Below, piece by piece: positions 53,256 through 64,000 of a stretch of 64,000 bases of DNA. Positions within the stretch are counted from its first letter, which is position 1. Every line of letters starts with the position of its first letter. Source of the DNA: Candidatus Arsenophonus lipoptenae (GTDB lineage: Bacteria; Pseudomonadota; Gammaproteobacteria; Enterobacterales; Enterobacteriaceae); NCBI RefSeq assembly GCF_001534665.1, contig NZ_CP013920.1, positions 186,001-250,000 on the forward strand, read 5' to 3'. Both the position numbers and the translations under genes were made by a program. The notes below the pieces were generated by a model. It ran no database searches and was not told where the DNA came from. It worked only from the letters and a program-made list of their open reading frames with translations.

Positions 53256-53726
53256 ATGAAAAAGATAGAAATTTTTACTGATGGTTCTTGCTTGGGTAAT
53301 CCAGGACCTGGTGGTTATGGAATACTACTTCGTTATCATAAGTACGAAAAAAGTTTAAGCAAGGGATATTTTTGTACTACTAATAATCGTATGGAATTAA
53401 TGGCTGCTATTATTAGTTTAGAACTATTAAAAGAACCATGTCAGATTATTTTAACTACAGATAGTCAATATGTGCGTTATGGAATAACTCAATGGATACA
53501 CAAATGGAAAAATCAACATTGGCGTAGAACAAATACATCACCTGTTTTAAATATTGATTTATGGCAACGTTTAAATATATTAATATCTAAACATAAAATA
53601 AAATGGTATTGGGTAAAAGGACATTCAGGTAATCCTGATAATGAACTATGTGATCAATTAGCAAAAAATGCAGCAACTCTTCCAACAGAAGAGGATACTG
53701 GTTATATGGTAGAGAAAAATTTATAA
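53256..53726 (+). CDS. rnhA: Ribonuclease HI
   Basis: Degrades RNA in RNA-DNA hybrids. It has 156 residues, against 155 in E. coli. Catalytic acids are D9 ([16 protein letters not shown]), E47 (NNRMELMAA), D69 ([11 protein letters not shown]) and the Asp in [12 protein letters not shown]. The handle region [12 protein letters not shown] and the catalytic His in WVKGHSG are present. It is divergent from dnaQ, with about 57 bases between starts. Confidence 0.98.
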   Translation: MKKIEIFTDGSCLGNPGPGGYGILLRYHKYEKSLSKGYFCTTNNRMELMAAIISLELLKEPCQIILTTDSQYVRYGITQWIHKWKNQHWRRTNTSPVLNIDLWQRLNILISKHKIKWYWVKGHSGNPDNELCDQLAKNAATLPTEEDTGYMVEKNL

Positions 53727-53741
53727 TAAAAATAGTTAATA

Positions 53742-54443
53742 TTAACATTTTATAACCTCAACTTTATTACATATTTCCATAAAAGATTTTATAAATTTTG
53801 TTGGTGTTGGAGTAAATGGTAAAGTTCTTTTACGTGCAATTATAAGATTAATACAACCTATAAATTGTATATTTTTATTTATAAAATTATTAGGACTTAT
53901 CCATGGTATTATTTGAAAACTTTGTTGATACAAAATTTCGTAACTTAATAAACTTAACCAATCAAGTTGACGATAAGTTGAAAACATACGACATCGATAT
54001 GGTTCTTTCTTACATAAGAAGGGAATATATTTTACTATTCCTAATAAACTAAATGGATTAAAATTAGATAAAATTAACCAGCCATCATCTACTAAAATTC
54101 TATTAACCTCATATAATAAGCAATGTGGATTAATGCTGTATGATAGTTGTTGTATCAACAAGCAAGCATCTATCGATTTATCTCCAAAAGGCATTTCATT
54201 AGGATTACCTAGTAATTGGAAATTATTACCTGATATATTCATACTAAATTGATGTGTAATCAAAGATGATTGAGTGTCAACCTGTAAACTTAATTGACCA
54301 ATTTTTAGTAAATGATCACCTAATATTTTAGGCCACCATGGCTGTAATTGCTTATTTAATGCAATAAGATAATATTTTCCACCTGGAATATCTTCCCAAG
54401 AATTAGGCATTTTAGATAATTTTGTAATATGAATGGATTTCAT
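53742..54443 (-). CDS. yafS: YafS-like SAM-dependent methyltransferase
   Basis: Putative class I methyltransferase; in E. coli its substrate is not established as far as I know. It has 233 residues, against about 240. The similarity to YafS is clear along the chain: LLKIGQLS near residue 44, PFGDKSIDACLLIQQL near residue 85, RILVDDGWLILSNFNPFSLLG, YRCRMFSTYRQLDWLSLLSYE and LIIARKRTLPFTP. The usual GxGxG SAM motif is not obvious, as in YafS itself. Its convergent position next to rnhA matches E. coli. Retention in a reduced genome hints at a useful role. Confidence 0.85.
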   Translation of the reverse strand: MKSIHITKLSKMPNSWEDIPGGKYYLIALNKQLQPWWPKILGDHLLKIGQLSLQVDTQSSLITHQFSMNISGNNFQLLGNPNEMPFGDKSIDACLLIQQLSYSINPHCLLYEVNRILVDDGWLILSNFNPFSLLGIVKYIPFLCKKEPYRCRMFSTYRQLDWLSLLSYEILYQQSFQIIPWISPNNFINKNIQFIGCINLIIARKRTLPFTPTPTKFIKSFMEICNKVEVIKC

Positions 54444-54859
54444 TTATTCATCTTATGAATTTTATAATATGAATAGCATATCAAAATAACTTTCATAGTT
54501 ACACATAATATATTATAGTGATAAATCATTAATAATGATTTATCATACATTCTATTGCCAATAGAATACAAACTCATAGAATCATATAATTTTTTTATTT
54601 AATAAATTTCATAAAAAATAAATATTGTTTGTAATTTAAATATCAAAATTATAAAAAATATTAAAATAATTAAATATGAATAAAATTCATTACACTATAA
54701 AAATATTTATTATTTTTAAATTATTTATTTGATATTTTAATTTATATATATAATTAATGAAAAATAATCTATAAATAATTAAAAAATGCTTTAAACATTA
54801 GCTAATATAATAATTTTTTAAAAGATGCACTATTAATAATATATATTATAAACTAATTT

Positions 54860-54919
54860 ATATAAACACAATTCACATAAATATTGATGTTTAAATACTT
54901 ATGTGAATTGTGTTTATAT
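54860..54919. repeat. 21-bp perfect inverted repeat with an 18-base loop
   Basis: The arms 54860-54880 and 54899-54919 are exact reverse complements; the core is AAACACAATTCACATAA. The loop is ATATTGATGTTTAAATAC. The stem is longer and has more G/C pairs than other hairpins in the spacers. No T-tract follows immediately on either strand, so a simple terminator is not certain. It lies about 425 bases past the eno stop. Confidence 0.9.
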
Positions 54920-54992
54920 TTAACTACAGAAATTTAATACTCAGTTTAATTATCATTCTGTGAATAGAATAATATTATTACATATCCAATAA

Positions 54993-55036
54993 TATACAAT
55001 TCATTTTTTCAATAAATAGAAAAAATGAATTGTATA
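54993..55036. repeat. 18-bp perfect inverted repeat with an 8-base loop
   Basis: The arms 54993-55010 (TATACAATTCATTTTTTC) and 55019-55036 are exact reverse complements around the loop AATAAATA. It shares ACAATTCA with the hairpin 75 bases to its left. It is about 310 bases downstream of the eno stop on the minus strand. It could stabilise or terminate a transcript. Confidence 0.9.
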
Positions 55037-55343
55037 ATTTATAAAAAATTTAAATTAACGTACATTATTATAATATTTTTAATATCTTTAGTTTTAAGAA
55101 AATGATATTTAATATATAAAAAATATACTTCATAAAAATTATACTTTTAATCTATACTTAAAATTCTTCTATAATTTGTAAAATAAAAATATGCTATAAA
55201 AGAAAAATTATAAAGAAAAATAAAATACTTCTAAAGAAAATAATATCTATTTTTAATTTTAGATTATTGTAATACTCATTAAATATATAATATAAAAATA
55301 TTATTTATTTAATTTGTAAATAAATTTATTAATAATTAGAGAT

Positions 55344-56627
55344 CTATTTTAAACCATTAAAAATATCTTTTTTACTTAATGCTTCTTCAATACGAATTAA
55401 TTGATTATATTTAGCTACTCGATCCGAACGACTCATAGACCCAGTTTTTATTTGACCTGCTGCTGTACCTACTGCTAAATCTGCAATAGTAGCGTCCTCA
55501 GTTTCACCGGAACGATGTGAAATAACTACAGTATAACCGGCATCTTTAGCTATTTTAATTGCTTCTAAAGTTTCAGTTAGAGTACCAATTTGGTTCAATT
55601 TTATTAAAATTGAGTTAGCAATACCTTTTTTAATTCCTTCTCGTAAAATTTTGGGATTAGTGACAAACAAATCATCGCCAACTAACTGAATATTATCCCC
55701 TAATACTTTTGTTTGATAAGAAAATCCAGCCCAATCTAACTCATTAAGACCATCTTCAATAGAAATAATAGGATATTGTTTTGTTAGATCTTCTAAATAA
55801 TGGGTAAATTCTTGTGAAGAAAAACATTTTTTTTCTGCTTTTAATTCATAAAAACCATTTTCTTTATTATAGAATTCTGAAGCTGCGCAATCTATTGCAA
55901 AAGCAATATCTTTACCTAGTATATAACCAGATGATTCAACTGCTTCTTTAATAATATCTAATGCTATGGCATTAGATTTTAAATTTGGAGCATAACCACC
56001 TTCATCACCAACAGTAGTTGGCATACCTTTATTTTTTAATATTTTTGCTAAATGATGGAAAACTTCTGAACCAACCCTAACTCCTTCTTTTAGACTTTTT
56101 GCACTTATGGGTTGAATCATGAATTCTTGAATATCTAGATTATTATTTGCGTGTTTACCACCATTAATAATATTAATCATAGGTAGTGGCATAGAAAAGT
56201 TACCTTGAGTACCATTTAATTCAGCAATATGCTCATATAAAGGCATACCTTTTGCAACTGCAGCTGCTTTAGCATTTGCTAGTGACACTGCTAAAATAGC
56301 ATTAGCGCCAAATTGAGATTTATTTTTTGTGCCATCTAATTCAATCATAATATTATCAATAAGATCCTGATTTTTAGCATTTTGACCAAGTAATGCTTTA
56401 TTAATTGGACCATTTACTGCTGCTACTGCTTTTAAAACACCTTTACCTAAAAACCTATCTTTATCATTATCTCGTAATTCTAATGCCTCTCGTGAACCAG
56501 TTGATTTACCAGATGGGGATGCTGCTAAGCCAACAAATCCACCCTCTAAGTGAACTTCTGCCTCAACTGTAGGATGACCTCTAGAATCTATAATTTCACG
56601 AGCTATTATTTTAACTATTTTAAACAT
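55344..56627 (-). CDS. eno: Enolase
   Basis: Converts 2-phosphoglycerate to phosphoenolpyruvate; in E. coli also a degradosome component. It has 427 residues, against 432. Conserved segments are [35 protein letters not shown], the metal ligands in [22 protein letters not shown] and VGDDLFVTN, the catalytic Lys in [15 protein letters not shown], and [20 protein letters not shown]. It follows pyrG by 50 bases as in the E. coli pyrG-eno operon. Confidence 0.99.
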   Translation of the reverse strand: MFKIVKIIAREIIDSRGHPTVEAEVHLEGGFVGLAASPSGKSTGSREALELRDNDKDRFLGKGVLKAVAAVNGPINKALLGQNAKNQDLIDNIMIELDGTKNKSQFGANAILAVSLANAKAAAVAKGMPLYEHIAELNGTQGNFSMPLPMINIINGGKHANNNLDIQEFMIQPISAKSLKEGVRVGSEVFHHLAKILKNKGMPTTVGDEGGYAPNLKSNAIALDIIKEAVESSGYILGKDIAFAIDCAASEFYNKENGFYELKAEKKCFSSQEFTHYLEDLTKQYPIISIEDGLNELDWAGFSYQTKVLGDNIQLVGDDLFVTNPKILREGIKKGIANSILIKLNQIGTLTETLEAIKIAKDAGYTVVISHRSGETEDATIADLAVGTAAGQIKTGSMSRSDRVAKYNQLIRIEEALSKKDIFNGLK

Positions 56628-56677
56628 TAAATTATCCCTTCTATAATCATAAATTAAACAGCAATAATATTTATATT

Positions 56678-58891
<2,214 letters not shown>

Positions 58892-59611
58892 TTAACTATA
58901 AATTTCATAAAATATTTTTCTATAACGAATAATCTTCTGTAACGCTATCAATTTGCTTAACCAAATAAGATGATTTTCATAAAGATTTACTCTACTAGTT
59001 ATTATAACTCCACTTTTGTATTTCCAATGAGCTGCAATACCTAATTCAGCATCTTCATGCATTTTTTTAGTCCTTATTTGTATCTCAATAGTTTTAACAT
59101 TTGGACCTAATATAACAGTATGGATAGATTGATAGCCATTGGGTTTAGGATTAGCAATATAATCATCAAACTGATCAGATAAATAGCAAAAATATTTATG
59201 AACTATTTCTAATACAATATAACAATCTTTTAAAGATTCAACTATAATTCTCACTGCACGGATATCGAAAAGTTTATCAAAATAAATATTTTTTTTTTGC
59301 ATTTTTCTCCATATACTATAGATATGTTTTGGTCGACCATAAATCTCTGCTTTAATATTTTTTATTAGTATAAAATTTCTTAATAACAAAATAAAATCTT
59401 CAATATATTTTTCACGTTCTATACGTTTTTCATTAAGTAATTTAGCTATTTTTTTATATTCTACTGGGTTTAAATAATAAAAACAAAAATCTTCTATCTC
59501 CCATTTTAATTTTCTAATTACTGATAAATTAGCTAAAGACCCATATATATTCCAAGAATCTTTTGAAATTAAAACTTTTTCATCTTTAAAACCTTCTTTT
59601 AACTTATGCAA
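58892..59611 (-). pseudogene. relA: relA reduced to the (p)ppGpp synthetase core
   Basis: The open frame of 239 codons matches only the middle of E. coli RelA (744 residues). The whole N-terminal pseudo-hydrolase region and all C-terminal domains (TGS, helical, ACT) are missing. The synthetase motifs remain: GRPKHIYS (92-99), D116 in LFDIRAVRI, NPKPNGYQSIH (154-164), and E176 in TIEIQIRTKKMHEDAELGIAAHWKYK. The acidic EFDD motif of monofunctional RelA reads QFDD (147-150). The first codon is TTG without a Shine-Dalgarno, and homology extends upstream of it to an in-frame stop eight codons earlier. I class it as a pseudogene, but a working mini-synthetase cannot be excluded. Confidence 0.8.
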
Positions 59612-60419
59612 GTATATAATATTTTTACTATATTAATAACAAAATAAACTCTATACCATATTTAATAGCATATACTAACTAATATTATTTATTTAAATAA
59701 ATTTATGTTATTTAATTTTCTAAATATTTATATCACTAATAATATTTATAATATTTTTCACTAAATTATCAATAAATCTATCAGTACCTACTGATATTTT
59801 TAATAATAATATTTAAATCAATAATATAGCAGAAAAAACTATCACAATAAACTTCTAAAGTTGATGAATTTTTTCATCTCGATTTAACATCAAATTATTA
59901 ATTAATAATCTGATTTTGATTAAATTTAATATAATATTATTGAATAAATATAATTAATTTTTATTAATTATTTATAACTTTAAAATTAGAAATTAATTTT
60001 TATATTAAAAATTTTTAATATATATGAAAATCAATAATTTTAATTTATAATTAAAATTATTGATTTTTTAAAAAATAAAAAGTATCACTATATAGGCATA
60101 TATAATATATCACTAAATGATATTTAATATTTGATACATATAAATTTACGCTAGAGAGAAAGACCTTTACAATATTTTATTGATATATATGATAGAAATA
60201 AATTAATTTATAATTGAATATGATAATAAGTAATATTTCTTTATAATCTTTATTTAGATAATATTTAATTAAAATTTTATTGATGTCTATTTTAATACAT
60301 ATTGTTTAAAGATAAACATATACGATATTGATTCATTTGTATTTTTAATGAAATCCACTATAAATCTAAATAATTATAATATTATAAACTAATCAATAAA
60401 CATATTAATAATATATCAA
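59612..60419. other. Intergenic region, relA fragment to mtnN remnant
   Basis: About 810 AT-rich bases where the relA 5' part would have been. No N-terminal RelA sequence is recognisable beyond the few codons next to the fragment. It contains the 19-bp inverted repeat at 60027-60067. Confidence 0.6.
60027..60067. repeat. 19-bp perfect inverted repeat with a 3-base loop
   Basis: The arms 60027-60045 (AAAATCAATAATTTTAATT) and 60049-60067 are exact reverse complements around the loop TAT. All but two pairs are A-T. On the plus strand the right arm ends in GATTTTTTA, so it could work as a terminator-like hairpin. Confidence 0.85.
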
Positions 60420-61048
60420 AAAATAATTACAAAATTTATTATGGAAAATTTAATACTCTTGATATTTTTTATTAAAATCAGGTATTAGTAAGGTTTTTAC
60501 TACAATAGGTGCAACTATTTCTAATAGAAAACTTTACACCTACATTATACTATTAATATTAGACGCTGGCAGCCCATTACTTACTTTACTTGGATATTTG
60601 TAATATCAACAAAAGTTTTTTATCATGATGTTAATATAACTCTTCTTTTGGATATCATCAAATGGCATAATGCCCTGTTAAATTTAATGCAAATAAAGTA
60701 TTAATTAAATTAGCTGAAAAATATATTAAAGAATTAAATTTATATGGTATGAATGGTTTAATATGCAGTGACGATAGTTTTATAAACAGTACAAAAATAG
60801 CAAATTATAATATTCATAAAACGTGAAAATTTTTCTAATACTATAGCTTTTAAAATGTAAGGGCAGATATAGGTCATATCTGCTATATATTTAATACTCT
60901 ATTAAAATTATAATATACGTGCAATTTCTGGTATAGCTGATAAACAATTTAATAAATATATTAAAAAACTTAAAAAAACTTGATATTAACCTCTTATAGC
61001 TCAAGTGCAATTATGCAAGCTACACTAGCATATTCAGCTTTTTATTAA
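60420..61048 (+). pseudogene. mtnN: mtnN (pfs) pseudogene, MTA/SAH nucleosidase
   Basis: A chain of broken frames follows E. coli MtnN. NYKIYYGKFNTLD stands for GCEIYTGQLNGTE, SGISKVFTTIGATI for SGIGKVAAALGATL, and then FYHDVNIT for RYHDADVT. Later come NKVLIKLAEKYIKELNLYGMN followed by GLICSDDSFIN (for LIVSGDAFIN), and RAISGIADKQF (for RAISDVADQQS). At least four frameshifts and several stops are present. The final stop is at 61046-61048. In E. coli mtnN-btuF-yadS faces erpA; here the remnant faces erpA directly. The 5' limit is uncertain. Confidence 0.88.
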
Positions 61049-61125
61049 AAGAAACAATTAACTAATAAAAATTAATCTGATAAACATTAATTGTTATAAA
61101 ATATATTATTTATTTTATATAAAAA

Positions 61126-61470
61126 TTAAATACTAAACGAAGATCCGCAACTACAAGTTGTTTTAGCATTTGGATTAATTACTATAAATCTTGATCCTTC
61201 TAATCCCTCAGTATAGTCAATACAACCGCCAAGTAAATACTGCAGACTCATAGGATCAATTATTAGTTCTACACCTTGTTTTTCAATAGTTAAATCACCT
61301 TCATGCATTTTATCATCGAATGTAAACCCATATTGAAATCCACTACAACCTCCACCAAAAATATAAACTCGTAAACGTAAATTAAAATTATTTTCATGAG
61401 CAATCAATGATTTAACTTTTTTAGCTGCATCATCTGTAAAATTTATATGCAATTTATTATTATTGCACAT
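61126..61470 (-). CDS. erpA: Iron-sulfur cluster insertion protein ErpA
   Basis: A-type carrier delivering Fe-S clusters to targets such as the isoprenoid enzymes IspG/IspH. It has 114 residues, the E. coli length. The three cluster-binding cysteines are in [15 protein letters not shown] near residue 42 and in the C-terminal [32 protein letters not shown] is conserved. It stands alone, with an mtnN remnant beyond its 3' end and a gene-free 977 bases before its start. Confidence 0.98.
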   Translation of the reverse strand: MCNNNKLHINFTDDAAKKVKSLIAHENNFNLRLRVYIFGGGCSGFQYGFTFDDKMHEGDLTIEKQGVELIIDPMSLQYLLGGCIDYTEGLEGSRFIVINPNAKTTCSCGSSFSI

Positions 61471-62447
61471 CTTTTAAAACTCCAAATAATTATATTAAAT
61501 ACTAAAATAATGATATATTGTAAACAATACAGATTAGATTAACTCATTATCAAAATCAATATTATTTTTATTTATTTCAATTATATTAATAAAAATATAT
61601 ATCTAACGGAAAATTATGTTATTGATTAAATCAATAAAGCAAAATACCTATATAAAAAATTATTTTTTAAAAAAAATTAATTAACATAACATAATATCAA
61701 TTATTGATATCATTTAAATTACTACTATGTACAGTAGTAATTTTTAAAAAAAATATTAAAAATATATATAATTAAACAATATTATAATAATATTAATTAT
61801 TTTTATAGTACTAAGTTTTTATACAATATTATACATGGTTATACTTTTAATACCTTTAATCTTATTTTATGATTTTAATAATTTGACCTATTAAATTATA
61901 ATTATTTAATAATAAAAAAAACATTATTAAGATATACGGCAAAAATAATATTTTCACTTTTTATTAATTTAGTTAAAGTAATAAAAATATCATAAATATA
62001 ATTTCTCTATTAGTATATATTTTGATATTCAAAAATCAATATTTTGATAAAACTAGTAATATTGGTGTTTATATTATCATGAAAATTAAATAAATTAAAA
62101 ATTATATGGTTATTATACTATTTAATAAAAATCAATAAAAAAAATTAAAGTCACATTATTATAGTATTTTAATAAAAAAATAAAATTTATTGATATCTAA
62201 AAATAAAAACTTAGTAAAAAGTATAATTTATTTTATTTAAAATAATTTTTTATGATTAAAATACCAGGTCATCTCAAAAAATTAAATTCATATTAAACAT
62301 CATATTTCTAAAAAATTTTAATAATTTTATATGTTATATCTTAGATTAAGATATATTACTTACTTTTTTGTAAATTCATAAAAAATATAGTAAGATAATT
62401 AAATGTTTAAAAATTACTCTTAATAAATTTAAATAAATATATTACTG
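61471..62447. other. Gene-free region, erpA to mrcB
   Basis: About 980 bases of AT-rich DNA. In E. coli clcA, hemL and the fhu genes lie between erpA and mrcB. I found no frame resembling any of them. No RNA gene or strong hairpin was seen. Confidence 0.6.
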
Positions 62448-64000
62448 TTAATTTAAATTTAAATTTGGTTTTAATGACTGAACTCCTAATTGACATAATG
62501 TTTTTGGATCTTCCGTCCATACTGGTAAAATACGATATCCACCACCTGAACAATTAAAACTTCCATCATTATTAATTCCCATATCTATTATACCTTCTGG
62601 TGGAAAATTATCCAATACTAATGGTGTTTGATTTTCTAAATAACGATGATATATTTTCAATGCACCACTAGATCCAGTAAGATTTGTAGGTCCATTATTA
62701 TCACGTCCAGACCATACAATTACTACTTCCTTACCATCAATACCAACAAACCAACTATCCCGAAGATCATTTGTTGTACCAGTTTTACCTGCTAAATGGT
62801 ATTGAGAAAATTTATTCATTAATAAATCAGACGTTCCGCGTTCAACTACTTGTCGCATACCATAAAGTGTAAGATAAGCTGCTTGAGGGGATACTACAAG
62901 CTCTGATGATGGATAACTTTGGTAAAGTTCATTGCCATCACTATCTATTACAAATCTTAATGATGATAATATCGCTCTATTACCACCACAACTAATTGTT
63001 TGAAACATTTGAGCAGTTTCTACAGGTGTTAAGTTTAACGAACCCAATAGTATTGCAGGAACTTTTTCTATTATATTACTTGGAATACCAAGAAGGACTA
63101 ATACTTTAGCTATCTGATCTAATCCAATACTCAAACCAATATTCACTGTTGGAATATTTAATGAACTAACTAGAGCATCAATTAACATAACTTGACCCCA
63201 AAAACTTCGATCATAATTTTTAGGTTTCCACATTTTATTACCAAATTTAATACTAATTGGTTCATCAGGAATCCAAGTATTTAACCGAAATCGATCTGGT
63301 TCACTTAATGCAGTTAAATAAGTTGATGGTTTTATCAATGAACCTATTGATCGACGTGCATGTAGTGCTCTATTATAACCAGAATATTGTGGTTGAGAAC
63401 CACCAACAATAGCACGTATTTCACCATTAATACGGTCAACAACTACCATAGCACCTTCAAGATCAGGTAATTTGCGTATTTTACGTAAATCAGCTACTCC
63501 ATACTCAATAGCATTTTCAGCTGCTTGTTGTGAAATTGGATCTAAGGTAGTAAAAATTTTAGTACCAGAAAGGTTATTGACTTTATCCTTTAATTTTTCA
63601 ATTAATTCTTGCTTAACAAGTTGCATAAAAGCAGGTTGTGATGTTAATGTAACATTTCTACTTTTAACACCTAAGGGACGAATAATTAATATATTATACA
63701 TTTTATTATTAATAATTTGACGTGTTTCCAATAATTTTAATACTAAATTTCTTCTTTCAAGTGCTAATTTTGGATTACGCCATGGATTATATAATGATGC
63801 TCCCTTTACCATACCTACTAATAAAGCAAATTGATCAATACTTAATTCATTGATAGGACAACCAAAATAATAAAGACTTGCAAGTGGAAACCCACGAATT
63901 TGATCGTCACCAGATTGACCTAAATAAACTTCATTAAGATAAAGTTCAAGAATATGTTCTTTACTATAATAAAAATCCATTAAAATAGCCATATACACTT
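62448..64000 (-). CDS. mrcB: Penicillin-binding protein 1B, C-terminal part
   Basis: Bifunctional peptidoglycan synthase; the 5' end lies beyond the right edge. About 517 codons are visible. They begin in the GT51 glycosyltransferase domain (MDFYYSKEHILELYLNEVYLG, IRGFPLASLYYFG, GMVKGASLYNPWRNP). The transpeptidase domain follows: SxxK as the Ser in RRSIGSLIKP, SxN as SSLNIPTVN, and KTG in AGKTGTTNDL. The C terminus ends soon after CSGGGYRILPVWTEDPKTLCQ, so the long Gln-rich tail of E. coli PBP1b is missing. This supports continued cell-wall synthesis. Confidence 0.97.
   Translation of the reverse strand, partial: VYMAILMDFYYSKEHILELYLNEVYLGQSGDDQIRGFPLASLYYFGCPINELSIDQFALLVGMVKGASLYNPWRNPKLALERRNLVLKLLETRQIINNKMYNILIIRPLGVKSRNVTLTSQPAFMQLVKQELIEKLKDKVNNLSGTKIFTTLDPISQQAAENAIEYGVADLRKIRKLPDLEGAMVVVDRINGEIRAIVGGSQPQYSGYNRALHARRSIGSLIKPSTYLTALSEPDRFRLNTWIPDEPISIKFGNKMWKPKNYDRSFWGQVMLIDALVSSLNIPTVNIGLSIGLDQIAKVLVLLGIPSNIIEKVPAILLGSLNLTPVETAQMFQTISCGGNRAILSSLRFVIDSDGNELYQSYPSSELVVSPQAAYLTLYGMRQVVERGTSDLLMNKFSQYHLAGKTGTTNDLRDSWFVGIDGKEVVIVWSGRDNNGPTNLTGSSGALKIYHRYLENQTPLVLDNFPPEGIIDMGINNDGSFNCSGGGYRILPVWTEDPKTLCQLGVQSLKPNLNLN

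Larger units (their letters stand above)
54444..55343. other. Intergenic region, yafS to eno, with two long hairpins
   Basis: About 900 bases with no gene. It contains two long perfect inverted repeats (54860-54919 and 54993-55036), listed separately. Otherwise only AT-rich sequence is visible. Confidence 0.65.

Noticed and set aside
53742-54443. yafS as a new methyltransferase family
   Set aside because: The alignment with E. coli YafS is clear from end to end, and the rnhA-dnaQ context is the same, so it is a known though uncharacterised family.
61471-62447. hemL or fhu remnants between erpA and mrcB
   Set aside because: No segment matched conserved HemL or Fhu motifs in any frame by eye.

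Overview
This window looks like a chromosome segment from a genome-reduced, strongly AT-biased gammaproteobacterial (Enterobacterales-type) endosymbiont. Every recognisable gene is a close relative of an E. coli housekeeping gene. Intergenic DNA is extremely AT-rich and often 0.5-2 kb long. Several genes are visibly decaying (hemW, hdfR, pcm, mtnN, relA). I see no insertion sequence, prophage, integron, CRISPR array, toxin-antitoxin locus or secretion cluster. The exact genus cannot be fixed from sequence alone.

Layout. Bases 1-153 hold the first 51 codons of aceE. Then come coaE, trmB, yggX and mltC, the hemW pseudogene, yggT, ruvX and gshB, followed by maoP with a dead hdfR facing it. A 2.1 kb gene-poor stretch ends in a pcm remnant, then nlpD and mutS (rpoS is gone from between them). 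From 16.4 to 30.3 kb the complete alpha, spc and S10 ribosomal operons lie on the minus strand (rplQ to rpsJ, including the small rpmJ and rpmD). Next are engB/polA/dsbA, glyS-glyQ, gmk-rpoZ-spoT, mepM-znuA with divergent znuC-znuB, fbaA-pgk-epd with tktA, tRNA-Asp(GUC)-dnaQ with divergent rnhA, yafS, eno-pyrG, a relA reduced to its synthetase core, an mtnN pseudogene, erpA, and the C-terminal two thirds of mrcB running off the right edge.

The genes form short ancestral synteny blocks that have been shuffled; the trmB-yggX-mltC block appears flipped relative to hemW-gshB. Functions retained are translation, secretion (SecY), peptidoglycan synthesis and remodelling (MrcB, MltC, MepM, NlpD), zinc uptake (ZnuABC, with a Zur-box-like site), lower glycolysis and the non-oxidative pentose phosphate pathway, erythrose-4-phosphate dehydrogenase (usually tied to vitamin B6 synthesis), CoA, glutathione and CTP synthesis, Fe-S delivery (ErpA), disulfide formation (DsbA), and replication/repair (PolA, DnaQ, RnhA, MutS). 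A maintained cell wall and several freshly broken genes suggest ongoing rather than finished reduction.

No new multi-gene system is evident. The observations most worth a second look are the stripped-down alarmone system (SpoT without its C-terminal regulatory half, RelA reduced to a bare synthetase with no normal start), a DNA polymerase I whose proofreading site has lost key carboxylates, two long perfect hairpins between yafS and eno, and repeated short tandem duplications, several of about 19 bp and three spanning a stop codon.
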